From: Gonocerus acuteangulatus
Lineage: Eukaryota; Arthropoda; Insecta; Hemiptera; Coreidae
Assembly: GCA_946811695.1 (NCBI GenBank)
Contig: OX328128.1
Location: forward strand, 77,532,821-77,596,820
DNA length: 64,000 bases
Direction: 5' to 3'
Part shown: piece by piece, positions 11,453-23,466 of the stretch
How the letters are laid out: each line of letters starts with the position of its first letter
Position numbering within the stretch: the stretch's first letter is position 1
Program-made: the position numbers and the translations under genes
Notes under the pieces: model-generated
Told to the model about the DNA's origin: nothing
The model's input: the letters and a program-made list of their open reading frames with translations, nothing else
The model's database searches: none

Positions 11453-11931
11453 ATGAAATAAAACCCTCTATTTAGCTCTATGAAATATAACCCTCTATTT
11501 AGCTCTATGAAATATAACCCTCTATTTAGCTCTATGAAATATAACCCTCTATTTAGCTCTATGAAATATAACCCTCTATTTACCTCTATGAAATATAACC
11601 CTCTATTTAGCTCTATGAAATATAACCCTCTATTTACCTCTATTAAATATAACCCTCTACTTAGCTCTATGAAATATAATCCTCTATTTACCTCTATGGA
11701 ATATAACCCCCTATTTAGCTCTATGAAATATAACCCTCTATTTAGCTCTATGAAATATAACCCTCTATTTAGCTCTATGAAATATAACCCTCTATTTACC
11801 TCTATGAAATATAACCCTCTATTTAGCTCTATGAAATATAACCCTCTATTTAGCTCTATGAAATATAACCCTCTATTTAGCTCTATGAAATATAACCCTC
11901 TATTTACCTCTATGAAATATAACTCTCCTAC
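11453..11931 (+). repeat. 27-bp tandem array (about 17.7 copies)
   Basis: The unit reads ATGAAATATAACCCTC plus TATTTAGCTCT. Because 27 is divisible by three, one frame is open for 152 codons and would give a repeated 9-residue peptide (MKYNPLFSS, with T replacing the first S in some units). There is no signal peptide, splice context or unique flanking coding sequence, so I treat it as a minisatellite rather than a gene. Unit variants (TTAGCTCT versus TTACCTCT) are interspersed. Confidence 0.95.
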
Positions 11932-12775
11932 TTCCTAAGCTGTAATCATATTTGTAATACTTTGTCACAGTTTCCATGAACTTGAATAATTTCAATAATC
12001 TTTAAATGTAATTTATTAGCTGCATATATAATTTGTTTAACTCTAAAACCAGAAATTTTTGATGATAGTGATATATTTAGAGTATTTTGGAGGTTCATTC
12101 ATTTATTGACATAAAATATCCGTAAGTTAGCCTTGAATGTCCAATCCGAAGTCTGGCAATGGCGACTTTTTCCTTTCTGCATTCTTCATTGTCCTCATGA
12201 TGATCCACAGGCATTAATGAATTTTAGTTTATTTTCGTTTTTATTTGCCCATAATTTTGCCTAGTTGTGTTCTTCGAATTTCTTGAGCAGCAGAAACCAT
12301 CCCCTGGGTGTGTATGGCGACTTCGTTTTTCGTGTTTAGTTTTCTCAACCTATAATTAGATTTATGATTTTTTTTTCTCGATTATTCTATTTATTTTGTA
12401 AATGGACTTTATGCTAGACAGTGCAATGAGTGAATCCGAACTAATTAATATAGTTTTGTTCACAAAATGGGCTATTACATGGAGATAGTAACTCAGATTT
12501 CATATGAAGTCCATTCCATATTTTCTAATATTCTCCAATCGGTCACACCACATTGATTACTTGGAAGGCTTATTTAGTTATTAACGTGAATAAAATAAAA
12601 AAAATACCTACTATTTTCTGAAGATAAATAATCTCACTCCAAAGGAAGACTGGAACATACCTAAAACAATATGCTATTATTAATAGTAATCTCTGTAGAT
12701 AATATTTTATATATATATTCTATTCATTGAAGCATGAAATATTCTACATTTAAATAAATATTTAAAATATTGATA
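11932..12775. other. Unassigned A+T-rich stretch
   Basis: No gene or element boundary seen. Confidence 0.5.
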
Positions 12776-12980
12776 GGAGGCCCGGTGGCCGTGATTGTTG
12801 AGGCGTGAGCACTGAACACTCCGTTCCATGGGTTCGATTCCCACTATTGGGTGGTGGCTTTTCTTTAGAAAAAATAAAAGGCATCAGCCCTATCCTGGCT
12901 AGAAAAGGGTGGTAACCTATAGGTATCTCTTCCTAAAATTCTTAGTTAATAATAATGGACATTAAAATTTAAATAAATAG
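12776..12980 (+). mobile_element. tRNA-headed SINE family S, copy S1
   Basis: The head has a box-A-like region (GCCCGGTGGCCGTGATTG) and a box-B-like region (GGGTTCGATTCCCAC), as in tRNA-derived polymerase III promoters with a Leu/Ser-like pattern. The body follows (GTGGCTTTTCTTTAGAAAA, AGGCATCAGCCCTATCCTGG), then the tail GGTGGTAACCTATAGG and TGGACATTAAAATTTAAAT. Copies with the same order lie at 22048 (plus) and 32580 (minus). Confidence 0.85.
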
Positions 12981-14205
12981 AAATATTTATATTATGGGAT
13001 AAATTTTAAACCAGCTATTTATGATCAATGCATCAAACGCTGAATGTACCTAAATACTCAATTGCAGTCAATCTATTCTTTCATCGTTTTTATGCCTTTT
13101 ATTGAATATTAAATATTATTATTTCTCTATGAAAAAGGTCCGTTGTTGCAAAAATGTATAAATCAATAAAAGGCTTATTTAATAATTTATAATAATATTT
13201 CATAGAAAACAATCATATTCGAATACAAGAATAATCGATATTGTCACAAAGAATAAAGTACAAAGGTTTTTCTCGCCGTTTTGGCCACACTCTTTTTTTT
13301 TTAATAAACTTTCATGTTTTCTTACCGGTACTAAATAGTAAGAACCAAAAATTGACTTCCCTGGTTCATATATTGAGTATGTTGAAATGTCTTCACTGAC
13401 CTGCGTCCAGATGTCTTCGCCCATTATAGGAGCCTTCGTGATACACGAGCGATCTTCCTTCGTGGGACTCATCACTCATCTTGCCAAAGAGGGAGTTCGG
13501 CCAATCCTCATATTTCTTCATTCTCAATCCAGCTTTTCCTATCGACCATTTTCTCAAATCGACCCATGCAAAAAGAGCCTCAGTCGCTGTTTTCCCAGTT
13601 ATGAGTTAATGATGGATTCGTTGTCTACGAAGTTAACTACACATTTCTATGTTAAAAGGACTTCAGTATAATACGTTTTTGCCATAGAAACATAGTTTTT
13701 TATTTTTATAATTTTATTATTCCCTGCAGAAAGAGCTTCAGTCCAGTGAACTTTAGTGTTTTTAGATTTCTACCGGGCTGCTGCGTTGTCTCACATCCTT
13801 GGCTACAAGAAATGGCGGAGTCAATATTATAAAAAGTCTGTGGTACGTGAAGAAACCCTCCCCAGATCCGTTCCCAAGGAAGAAAATCAACATTTTGGAA
13901 TAAGCTCTTTCACATTTCTTTCAATAAAACCCGAAATCATTGAAACAAATAAATTCATTAATGGCATTGTAGCACATAGGTACATTTTGCTTACGGCAAG
14001 GTCTTCAGGGCCCAGTCCCCATCTCCAATCCTACCTACCCACGAGGAAAGGTCTCCATGAAGCAGAACAAAATAGAAGACATTAGGAAGTTGAAGCCGTA
14101 CGTTTCAGAAAAGCACAAAGATTACAACAAGACGATTAAGTGAAAACATTACTCATTGTATGAACATTATTCCCTGTCACTATTTCTTACACATTGTACC
14201 AATGA
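12981..14205. other. Unassigned stretch with weak ORFs
   Basis: Overlapping ORFs of 91-109 codons occur on both strands between 13200 and 14085. None shows a domain, signal peptide or splice-supported continuation, so none is called a gene. They could be decayed exons, but I cannot show it. Confidence 0.35.
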
Positions 14206-14208
14206 TAA

Positions 14209-15095
14209 CACAGCCACACACAAAAAGTTTGGACCCAGAGAGCAGATCATGTTTACTATATGTTTTTGAGGTAGCTGGATCTGAATCCAAGATCAGAAAA
14301 ACCCCTGCAATTTTTGTTTAAGCTCCACCCCCCAAAACTCATAATTTAGGATATTTTCACTATAACCGCTTGCTCTATTAAACTTTTGTCAGCAAGATTA
14401 GGTTTGCTATTATGTATCATATACTAGTTTTCAAGAAAAATGGTAAGCAAACTCGCTTTTTTTGGATACGCCGTGTCTCTGTCACCCATGTTAAAAAGTG
14501 GATATTTGAGGCTCAATATCTCGAAAACGACTACCGCTTGGAGGTTCCTATCTTTTTTCAATGCACATAGGACACTTTAATTAACATGTAGGCCAATTTA
14601 TAAAAAAAAATATTTCGAAAATGGAAGCTTAATTAATTTATAGTAGGTCGTTTATTTTATTTTCCTTCAATTGATATGTTGCTCAAATAAAATATTGGGA
14701 GATTTTTTAAGGGTTGTATTTAGGAATTTTAAGGATTGTATCAGTTCAAGAATCACTTCCGAAGGCTTTGGGTCAATTTTTGTATAAAACCTAAAATATA
14801 TTAATTACTAAAATATAGGAAAAAACACCAATTATTTAGAAAAGTCTTATATTTAAAGAGCTGTAAATTTGCTCCAAATGGACCAATCGAGTTCGGTGAG
14901 CTCTCAAAAAAAAAAAAAAATTTATACACGAAAAGCGAATAAAAATTTTATAGTGTAAAATGTCCTAAATTAAATTAAAGTTTTAGGGGGTGGGCCTTAA
15001 CCAAAATTTGCATGGTGTTTTAATCCGGATTCGGATTTAACGACCCTAAAAACTTATAGTAAACATGGTCTACTTTTTTTTTTTTGTTGGTTGTG
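14209..15095. mobile_element. Long inverted-repeat element, 887 bp
   Basis: The left arm begins CACAGCCACACACAAAAAGT and continues with CATGTTTACTATATGTTTTT and a purine/pyrimidine block containing CCACCCCCCAAAACT. The right arm repeats these inverted (AGTTTTAGGGGGTGGG, AAAACTTATAGTAAACATGG, TTTTTGTTGGTTGTG). Arms are about 150 bp and imperfect. The trinucleotide TAA flanks both sides (14206-14208 and 15096-15098), which would fit a PIF/Harbinger-type target duplication, though three bases is weak support. No ORF. Confidence 0.75.
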
Positions 15096-15921
15096 TAATT
15101 AATTGTTACTCAATATATGCTTACTTACTCTGATTATTGATTACTACCAAAACACCCGTTAAATCATATGATACTACACTACCATTGTGTAACTTATCTC
15201 TTCCAAAGCCTATATTTGTGTTTTATTTTCCTGATTTTATTTGTTCTAAAATTATTTTTTCGTTATTGAAAGTGCCCTAATGTATTTAAACACATCTATT
15301 CAACGCATTATTATTTTAAGTTCATGTTAATAATAATATAAGAGAATTGCTAGAATTAAACCATAAAACATTTAAACGGTACGCTTTGATAGTAAAATGT
15401 CCAAGATGGCCTCTGCAGAAGGATACTAATATCGATATTGCTCAAATTCCATAGAGCTAATATAGCCAAAGAGCAATTATACATAGCAATGCCATCTGCA
15501 TAGTTATTCCACATTATAGTTATTGCACTAATTACACAGGGCCGGGGGGGGGGGGGGGGGGGGGTAGAATTATCCCTAACTCCCCCCTCCGGCGACTCCA
15601 AGTAGTCAATTTAATCAAGCTAACTAAACATTGGTTAATGATTCTTGGTTGGAGAAACCAATCAGATGGCTGTGTCCAATTACCATCCATCTTCAAGTTA
15701 ATTACTTAGGCCATTCAATGTCCCTGATTGTTGACGAGGAATGTCAATAGTTACAGCTTATTTCTCGATAGTGTTTGTATATTGATGATATTATCATGGC
15801 ATACTTAGGATCCTTAATAATTTGCTTTCTTTTCTGTGTATTTATATTCAATACTAGTTTTAATTACATTATTATAGATATTACTTGTTCTAGCGGTATT
15901 GGACTTACTTTATTATAGATA
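15096..15921. other. Unassigned stretch with a poly-G run
   Basis: It contains a G-run of about 22 at 15543-15564. A short minus-strand ORF uses this run as polyproline and is not supported. Confidence 0.5.
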
Positions 15922-16739
15922 TCTAGGTGCACGGTAGTGCGTCAGGCCAACTTCCGGCCTAAGCATACTGTGTGTATATTACACGAGGTATTAGAGCCAA
16001 TCTTTACCCTCTCATAACTTTAAACCAGTTAAAGATAAACTTATGCACTTTTACACAGGTATTAAACTAATAGATGTAAGTAAAATTGGAAAGTTTCATA
16101 ATTCTACATTGAATAGTTTCTGAGATATAATCGATGGAAAATCGAAATGTGTAGGACTCAGACATCAAAACTATGAGGCACTTCGCAAGAAGCTAGAGTC
16201 TAGAAATTTTGCAGAATGATAGACATTAGGGAGTTATTAAAGGAAAAAATCGAAAAATCCTGAAATGTGTTTTTGTATCCGCTTCCGGGGGATGCCCGTT
16301 TTGTACTCGTTGTTCCTTCGGAAACCCAGCATTCCATCCAGAAACAGTGGGGTATCAAATGAATCTCGTCACGGAGAACATATATTTGATGTTTTAAGAA
16401 ACATTTAGACGCATATAGGCTTGGTCAAAATCGTATACCAGCTGTCTGTATGTTTGTTCCTTATACAAATCAGAACCGTTTGACCGATTTTGACCAAACT
16501 TGGGACACAGGTAGGTCTTGATACGGGGAAAGTCATAGGTTAGGTCAAAATCGTCTATAAGTTGTCTGTATGTTTCGCCTAGGACTCACAGTTAGGAGGT
16601 CACGAGTTCAAAACTGTGAACCCGAAAAGTTACAGATTAGCGTAATTAGATTTTAATATTACTTATTTGGTTTCTGATTTACTTTTGCTTTTCTAGATGC
16701 AGAAAGTAGGTGTAGCATGGCACGCCAGGTAGCAGCTAG
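15922..16739 (+). mobile_element. Non-autonomous Helitron with canonical ends
   Basis: It starts TCTAGGTGCACGG after an A and ends GCAGCTAG before a T, which are the Helitron rules (5' TC, 3' CTRR, insertion between A and T, no target duplication). The 5' block CAACTTCCGGCCTAAGCATA recurs at about 40060. The internal CCGTTTGACCGATTTTGACC block and the 3' AGATGCAGAAAGTA block recur at 3208-3652. A short TGGC/GCCA stem lies about 15 bases before the 3' end. No Rep/helicase is encoded, so it is non-autonomous. Confidence 0.8.
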
Positions 16740-16876
16740 TAAATTTATAAAAAATACAATATCGAGACGTTAAAAAGTAGATAGAATAATAAAACCTAGC
16801 TCACCTCCCCGCGTCATCCTCCTCAACTCAAAAATTGACGGCACCAACTCAAAATTCACTTACAAAACGTATTGAT

Positions 16877-17402
16877 ATCCCTAAAAAAACTAACGTTGAA
16901 AGAAAGAGGCCTAGTTCCAGGCCCGTCCCAAAAACAGTTTGCCTATGAAAGTTATGATATCATAGTATAGGGCCAAGGTTTAGGCTCTTAATACCTTCTC
17001 AAGAACCTAATAATACCCTCTCACTTATTTTTGCCATTCCAACTTGGCCAGTTAACATCAACTTACATACGACCGTGGCCGCTTTAACTTACATAGAGTT
17101 CATACAAACCCGATCGTTTTAAGTCATCATGGAGCTTATAATAATCCTGAATCCTTGCCATATGGGCCTGAATATCAGACATTTTATAATAAATCCGATC
17201 GTTTTAGTGGCCATCATTTAACGAAAACTGGACGAGTTGGAATTGCACAAATAAGTGAAAGGGTATTTTTAGGTTCTTTACAATGCATTATTCTTGAGAA
17301 GGTATGAAGAGCCTAAACCTTGGCCCTGTACTATGATATCATAACTTTCATAGGCAAATGTGTCATTGGGAGGGCCTGGAACTTGGCCTCTTTTTTAGGG
17401 AT
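16877..17402. mobile_element. Inverted-repeat element, 526 bp (ATCCCTAAAAAAAC ends)
   Basis: The left arm (ATCCCTAAAAAAAC, AGAGGCCTAGTTCCAGG, TATGATATCATAGTA, GGCCAAGGTTTAGGCTCTT) is repeated inverted at the right (AAGAGCCTAAACCTTGGCC, GATATCATAACTTTCATAGG, GGAACTTGGCCTCTTTT). Arms are about 170 bp. The ends resemble those of the palindrome at 41648-42390, so the two belong to one broad family. No clear target duplication. Confidence 0.8.
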
Positions 17403-18109
17403 TACTAGTTCTAGCGATATTGGCATTACTTAACTATACATATTACTACATGCAGCAACGTTTTTTGGACTTACTTTATTACAAATATAACTATTCCCTG
17501 CGATATTCTACTGACTTCATTCACGAGAGCAATAAATACACAGTACGCCAAGTTGAACATTACGAACTTGCACACCTCCTGATCATTGAGAATAGTTCAC
17601 ATCCAGTGCAAATCCCATAAGAAATGAAAATGCTAAGATTCTGCATGGGGGTTGAGAAGAGAGAAGCTGCTTCCGGTTCAGAACCCCCCCCCCTTAAAAG
17701 GCTGTCATGACTTTAATCTGTAAAATGAACTTTCCATTTAACCCAAGGGCAGTCCTTCATTTCAATTTCAAATCTTCCTCAGTATCTTCTTTATCTCTGG
17801 GCTCCCGCAAAGAGGGCTTTGTGCGGATTCTAAGCTTTGGTAGTATTCAATGAATTGTAATCTTTCTGCGGCTTCCATCCTTTCCGAGTTTTCTGCGGCT
17901 TCCTTCATATGAATTTCTAGCTCTGGTTACACTTTGCGGCTTCCAGGTGCTAGAATCATCACAAGGCTTCCGAATATTGGTAGTTCTGTAGCTATAGCAA
18001 CGCTGACTGGTAACCAACTGTTAGAATCATCCCGTAGCTTCCAACTAATTGCAGTTTTCTAGCTCTGGTAACACTGACTGGTTTTCTAGAACTAGAATTT
18101 TCTACTGGC
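17403..18109. other. Degenerate leading part of the 71-bp array
   Basis: From about 17830, words such as CTGCGGCTTCC and TAGCTCTGGTAACACTGACTGG recur irregularly. They look like decayed relatives of the regular array that follows. The part before 17830 is unassigned. Confidence 0.5.
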
Positions 18110-18515
18110 CAACTAGTCATTTTGTTCTAGCTTTGGCAACGCTGAGCGGCTTCCAACTGCCACAAGCATCGCTTGGCCTCAAACGACTGATAGTTCTTAA
18201 GCTTTGGCAACGCTGTGCGGCTTCCAAGTGTTACTAGCATCGAAAAGCGTCAAACCACTGATAGTTCTTAAGCTTTGGCAACGCTGTACAGCTTCCAAGT
18301 GCTACAAGCATCGCAAGGCGTCAAACCACTGATAGTTCTTAAGCTTTGGCAACGCTGTACAGCTTCCAAGTGCTACAAGCATCGCAAGGCGTCAAACCAC
18401 TGATAGTTCTTAAGCTTTGGCAACGCTGCACAGCTTCCAAGTGCTACAAGCATCGCAAGGCGTCAAACCACTGATAGTTCTTAAGTTTTGGCAACGCTGT
18501 GCGGCTCCTAGATCT
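18110..18515. repeat. 71-bp tandem array
   Basis: The word TGATAGTTCTTAAG starts at 18188, 18259, 18330 and 18401, with a variant (TTAAGT) at 18472, giving an exact 71-bp period. The unit also contains CTTTGGCAACGCTG and CTTCCAAGTGCTACAAGCAT. Divergence rises leftwards, so the array was probably homogenised at its right side most recently. Confidence 0.95.
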
Positions 18516-18585
18516 TTGATATATCACATTTAATATAAATATCTTGTACTATTCTAGAATATTTATATACCTAAACCATTAAATT

Positions 18586-19789
18586 ATGCAGGCTAATGGA
18601 TATTTCCATGATAAAAATTCGACATCTAAAATAATATGGCTGATAAAGTTAAGGGGAGAATTGTTGAAGCTAAGTTACCGCCGCTACTCTACTCCAACTA
18701 CCTATTGTCCTCTTTGCAATTCCCTGGCTCAAGAAGACATATACCACTTCATAGGTTCATGTAGGCAGCTACTCTACTCCAACTACCTATTGTCCTCTTT
18801 GCAATTCCCTGGCTCAAGAAGATATATACCACTTCATAGGTTCATGTAGGCAGCTACTCTACTCCAACTACCTATTGTCCTCTTTACAATTTCCTGGCTC
18901 AAGAAGATATATACCACTTCATAGGTTTATGTAGGCAGCTACTCTACTCCAACTACCTATTGTCCTCTTTACAATTTCCTGGCTCAAGAAGATATATACC
19001 ACTTCATAGGTTCATGTAGGCAGCTACTCTACTCCAACTACCTATTGTCCTCTTTACAATTTCCTGGCTCAAGAATATATATACCACTTCATAGGTTCAT
19101 GTAGGCAGCTATTCTACTCCAACTACCTATTGTCCTCTTTACAATTTCCTGGCTCAAGAAGATATATACCACTTCATAGGTTTATGTAGGCAGCTACTCT
19201 ACTCCAACTACCTATTGTCCTCTTTACAATTTCCTGGCTCAAGAAGATATATACCACTTCATAGGTTTATGTAGGCAGCTACTCTACTCCAACTACCTAT
19301 TGTCCTCTTTACAATTTCCTGGCTCAAGAATATATATACCACTCCATAGGTTTATGTAGGCAGCTACTCTACTCCAACTACCTATTGTCCTCTTTACAAT
19401 TTCCTGGCTCAAGAATATATATACCACTTCATAGGTTCATGTAGGCAGCTACTCTACTCCAACTACCTATTGTCCTCTTTCAATTTCCTGGCTCAAGAAG
19501 ATATATACCACTTCATAGGTTTATGTAGGCAGCTACTCTACTCCAACTACCTATTGTCCTCTTTACAATTTCCTGGCTCAAGAAGATATATACCACTTCA
19601 TAGGTTCATGTAGGCAGCTACTCTACTCCAACTACCTATTGTCCTCTTTACAATTTCCTGGCTCAAGAATATATATACCACTTCATAGGTTCATGTAGGC
19701 AGCTAAAGGAAATTAGGTTGAAGTGGTTGGGTAAAGATTTTCTCTCAATTGGGGAAGTTCGTGCTTTTAAAATGGGAACAGGAGTTTGA
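18586..19789 (+). pseudogene. LINE ORF2 C-terminus interrupted by an 85-bp tandem expansion
   Basis: The reading before the array, ending in CPLCN....ED.YHF..C, and the reading after the last unit, which continues from RQL to a TGA stop at 19787-19789, look like two halves of the C-terminal cysteine-rich segment of a non-LTR retrotransposon ORF2 (C-x2-C...H...C). The segment between is repeated in tandem. Because 85 is not a multiple of three, the copies shift frame and cannot be translated as a unit. The match is by motif only, so the LINE clade is not assigned. Sequence to about 19910, including AATAAA near 19896, may be its 3' untranslated end. Confidence 0.6.
18684..19704 (+). repeat. 85-bp tandem array (12 copies)
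   Basis: CTACTCTACTCCAAC starts at 18684, 18769 and 18854 and continues with the same 85-bp step to about 19704. The units are nearly identical. Variants (GACATATA, GATATATA, ATATATATA after the CAAGAA word) are interspersed. One unit lacks an A in TTTACAATTT near 19480. Confidence 0.97.
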
Positions 19790-20043
19790 TATTAAAACAA
19801 TAGTATGTGTGTGTGTGTGTGTATAAGTAAAATTGTAAATATAAATTATAAGTTCATTATTAGTGACCGTAATTTATTGTAATGTAGCAGATATCGAATA
19901 AATAATTTTAGATGGTATAATTATATTAAAATATTAAAATTTCGTTAATTTAGTTAGATTACTGTTATATTTTTTTTGTTCTATGAAAGTAGCTGTGATG
20001 TAGGTTTGTAAAACGTACCCCTTATCTTGTTTTTATCAGATAT

Positions 20044-20045
<2 letters not shown>

Positions 20046-20108
<63 letters not shown>
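20046..20108. repeat. (TA)n microsatellite
   Basis: Pure TA tract; the short ORF through it is a tract translation. Confidence 0.95.
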
Positions 20109-20112
<4 letters not shown>

Positions 20113-20840
20113 TATTTACAGAATATTCCAATCTACAATTTCAATTGTAGTATGCAATTTTGATACTGGTTACTTGCCGACGCCTCAGGTGTCCCCAGTT
20201 GTCAGCCGAATACCTTCCTTGTTAGGAAGGATTCTAGGATGACCTGGAGTTAACCTTACGCCAGCCAACCACACCCTGCGACTAGCAGGGAGGATTGGAG
20301 GCGAATGAGACGTGGGCTGTGATATCATGAGGAGAGAAAATATCCATCGACATCACACTAAATAATATAATTACACTGATTTTTTATCACTCCACGACAC
20401 TTCACTACCTTAGTAGATCTCGGGGCCTCATCCTATTAAGACGTCATGGTGGAGAGGAAGGATAAACATTTATCAGATATTAATACTATTATTATGGTTG
20501 GTGTTACGTGCCTCTGATGGGAGTTAGCTAAGAATATTAGTCGTTAGAGTCATGTATGTAGTATTATAGCAACAATTTGTTTTATTGTTTATTCATGCTT
20601 AATATAGGATATTTATCTCTCTATATATATAAATGATTGCTGCGATATTCGTCTAAAATTATCTTTCCATATTTTAATATTTTTGTATGACTAGACGATC
20701 CGCGGAGGTAATTGATTAACACACTTCCATTATTTAAATAAATACTAGGTATTCTGTAATAGTCCAGTCTGGTGGAGAGTTCGTCTACATCCCATGAAGC
20801 TCTAATTTGTGTTTGGGCTCCTGAAGAGACATTCGATGAT

Positions 20841-20843
<3 letters not shown>
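20109..20843. other. Unassigned stretch with a G+C-richer block
   Basis: 20160-20330 is clearly richer in G+C than its surroundings (GCCGACGCCTCAGGTGTCCC, CTGCGACTAGCAGGGAGG) and may be an old insertion, but I find no second copy or boundary in the window. It contains one perfect stem, CCTTCCTTG/AGGAAGG, near 20214-20230. Confidence 0.35.

Positions 20844-20890
<47 letters not shown>
20844..20890. repeat. (TA)n microsatellite
   Basis: TA tract with one GTA interruption. Confidence 0.9.
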
Positions 20891-20891
<1 letters not shown>

Positions 20892-22047
20892 TGAATTAGT
20901 CCCACATTAGGAGAAACACGAGAAACCATGAGCACCTTCAAGATTTCCTTTAGAACACAACTCATGCTTCGACTTGCTTCCAAGAACAACAATACCAATG
21001 GGCTGCAATAATCCTAGAAGCCAATTGGAATCATGAGTAAGTTAGCAAGTCGAGTTCCGGTAAGATGGTTCAAGTTTGTGCAGTTGGAACAGCTGACGGA
21101 ACCTTACTACTAAGTTTGCAGTGAACTCCTCGATGTTTCAGCTGTTCGGATTACGAGCACGTATAGTCCCCATGCAATGAACAGCAGGAATTCATAATCT
21201 ACTGTATTAGATTGCCTAAAGTTCTGATAAGCTATCTCTGGATATATTTTATCTGGCGGATGGCGTAGGTTTTCTTGAGTATTTAAGAAGAAGTGGCATA
21301 ATTATTCTTTTCTCGAGAAATTACGACTAACTCTCATGAAGAATGGATCAAACCTACCCTGCAATAAATAAAATAGTTCATGATCCAATATTACTAAGGC
21401 GTACAGTCACTGAATCGCCAGTAAATACAACTCATAAACCGGGCCTCCAAAAGGAATTCCGGGCCCCTGCCCAAAGAACTTCACGGGCCACTTAATCCCC
21501 CCTCCTCAATTAACGTCACCGGAAACTAATTAAAATGACGTTTCTCGGGAAATAAAATTAAATACATTTGTATTTGAATGGAGAGGAAAATTTTTTTGTT
21601 GTCTAAGATACATTGGTACTTAGGGCTACAAATTTTCGGACTGACAATATTTAAAAGCTAGTTTATATATTAGAAATAGGCCATTTAAAAAAATATCCAT
21701 TATTTGTTCTCAATAATTATTATTTGTACTATACTAAGGTATATAATTTTATTATTTAAAATTATAATGCGGAGGCTCTGTTTATAGGAGGTTCTAAATG
21801 ACACACCCTAATCCTTTGTATCAACTTAAATTAAAGTTTGTTGAAACTTGATAGGTCTCTTAGGCCGAAATATATTCTGTGTAATTTCATACTTTTAATT
21901 ACATATATTTTTTTAAAGTAGTTTTAATATTATTTCTCTTTTGCAGATCTTCAGGAGACCCGACTCCCGTGAGTGCAAAGGTGTGAGCACTCCGTTTTCA
22001 AGGTCGTAAATGACGGAATTCTCAAACCTTTGCAATCCGTCTCTATA
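20891..22047. other. Unassigned stretch
   Basis: No gene supported. 21985-22010 resembles the head of the SINE that begins at 22048 (GTGAGTGCAAAGGTGTGAGC, CACTCCGTT), so a partial SINE head may sit directly in front of it. Confidence 0.45.
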
Positions 22048-22236
22048 GGGAGGCCTCGTGGTCGTGAATGCTAAGGCGTTTGCACTCCGTCCCAAGGATC
22101 GTGGGTTCGATTCCCACTAAGGGTAGTGGCTTTTCTTTAGAAAACAGAAAACGCATATTCTGGCTAGAAGTGGGACCTACAGCTAACCCGTCCTGAAATT
22201 CTGAGATAATTATAACTGGACGTTAAAATTTAAATC
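22048..22236 (+). mobile_element. tRNA-headed SINE family S, copy S2
   Basis: Same order as S1: GGGAGGCCTCGTGGTCGTG head, box B GGGTTCGATTCCCAC, GTGGCTTTTCTTTAGAAAA body, and CTGGACGTTAAAATTTAAAT tail. The central part of the tail is shortened. Confidence 0.85.
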
Positions 22237-23431
22237 TACTATGTATTTGTTCTTTTTAGAGGTCAATTTTAATTTTTAGTTGGTAACAGGTCAGCTGTTA
22301 CCGTACTGCATTTATTTCATAGTATTATTTTTATTTGCGGTTAATTTCAACTATGATGGCAAACCTTGAATTACTAGAAATAAACTGTGATTTTGTCCCT
22401 CATAGAGTTTACGCTATACTTGGTGATGGTCCTACCGAGGTAATAATATCCCGAACCCTTGCACAGCCTTTTCACCCATCAGCGTCCCCAGTTTGGCTAC
22501 TTCTTAGTAATGCTCGCAAATATAATGGGTGTTTCCAAATTACATCTTGGAAACATCAATTTTAACTTACATTTATTATTGACAACGAATTTTAACCTGT
22601 GTTAAACTCCTGTTAATGGTAACGGGTTATCTGTTTGTTGACACTTGTCCGTCGCGCCCCAGTGTCAAGAAACATTATACTTTGATTATTTATCAACATA
22701 TAGTATGAAGGGAACCGTGCTATTATAATAAACTGCACAAAATGATATAGTAGCGTTAATTTTGATGATACATTATTTAACGCAATAAAATAACTACTTA
22801 TCTGCCGTGACGAAGCACGGGTATTCAGCAAAATCATCAAAATGTGTAAGCCATGTTCTAGCTGGTAACAGGTGGTATCCTGTATCTATCCCTTACAAAA
22901 ATATATCTTATGTACCTCATGTATAAATGGACATTAAAATTTAAATATATTTATGAATATGTATAGATCTCCAAGAGGGTTTCCCTGTTTTACCATGCAT
23001 TCTTTGCCGAGATGATGAGAAAGTACGCCTGGTTCAAGTACAGTATATTCACGCACAATTTAGGAAGGGTTGGATTAAATCGAGCTGGTAGCTTAGCACG
23101 AGACAATGAGCGAATTGTAAAGACAGGACTCGGGTAGTCCGAGAACAATGGCCTAAACCTCGGGGTTGTTTAAAGGCAGGAAGAATGGAAGGATTTAGAA
23201 AGAGTTCAACTGTGTAAAAGACAGAGTTGTGTCGCTTAAATGCTTGGACTAGAGACATCCTGCTTAGCTCAGGGATGCTAATAACTTCCAGCTAGGATGC
23301 TCACGAACAGCTTTATGCAAGGATGCTGAAGAACAGATTCGAACAGCTTTATGCAAGGATGCTGAAGAACAGATTCGAACAGGGATACTGAGGTACAAGT
23401 CCAAATATTTATTTGATATTGGACTATATCA

Positions 23432-23437
<6 letters not shown>
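22237..23437. other. Unassigned stretch with small repeats
   Basis: A SINE family S tail scrap (ATGGACATTAAAATTTAAAT) lies near 22927-22947. A 36-bp unit containing GGATGCTGAAGAACAG is present twice at about 23311-23382. GTGACGAAGCACGGG near 22805 resembles a Helitron-type hairpin. The 60-76 codon ORFs have no support. Confidence 0.45.

Positions 23438-23462
<25 letters not shown>

Positions 23463-23466
<4 letters not shown>

Noticed and set aside
13200..14085. Overlapping 91-109 codon ORFs as host exons
   Set aside because: No domain, no splice-consistent pair, and both strands are equally open; support is insufficient.
18110..18515. CRISPR-like array (regular repeats), also 18684-19704 and 61560-62540
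   Set aside because: Units abut with no unique spacers, and the genome is eukaryotic. These are tandem satellites.
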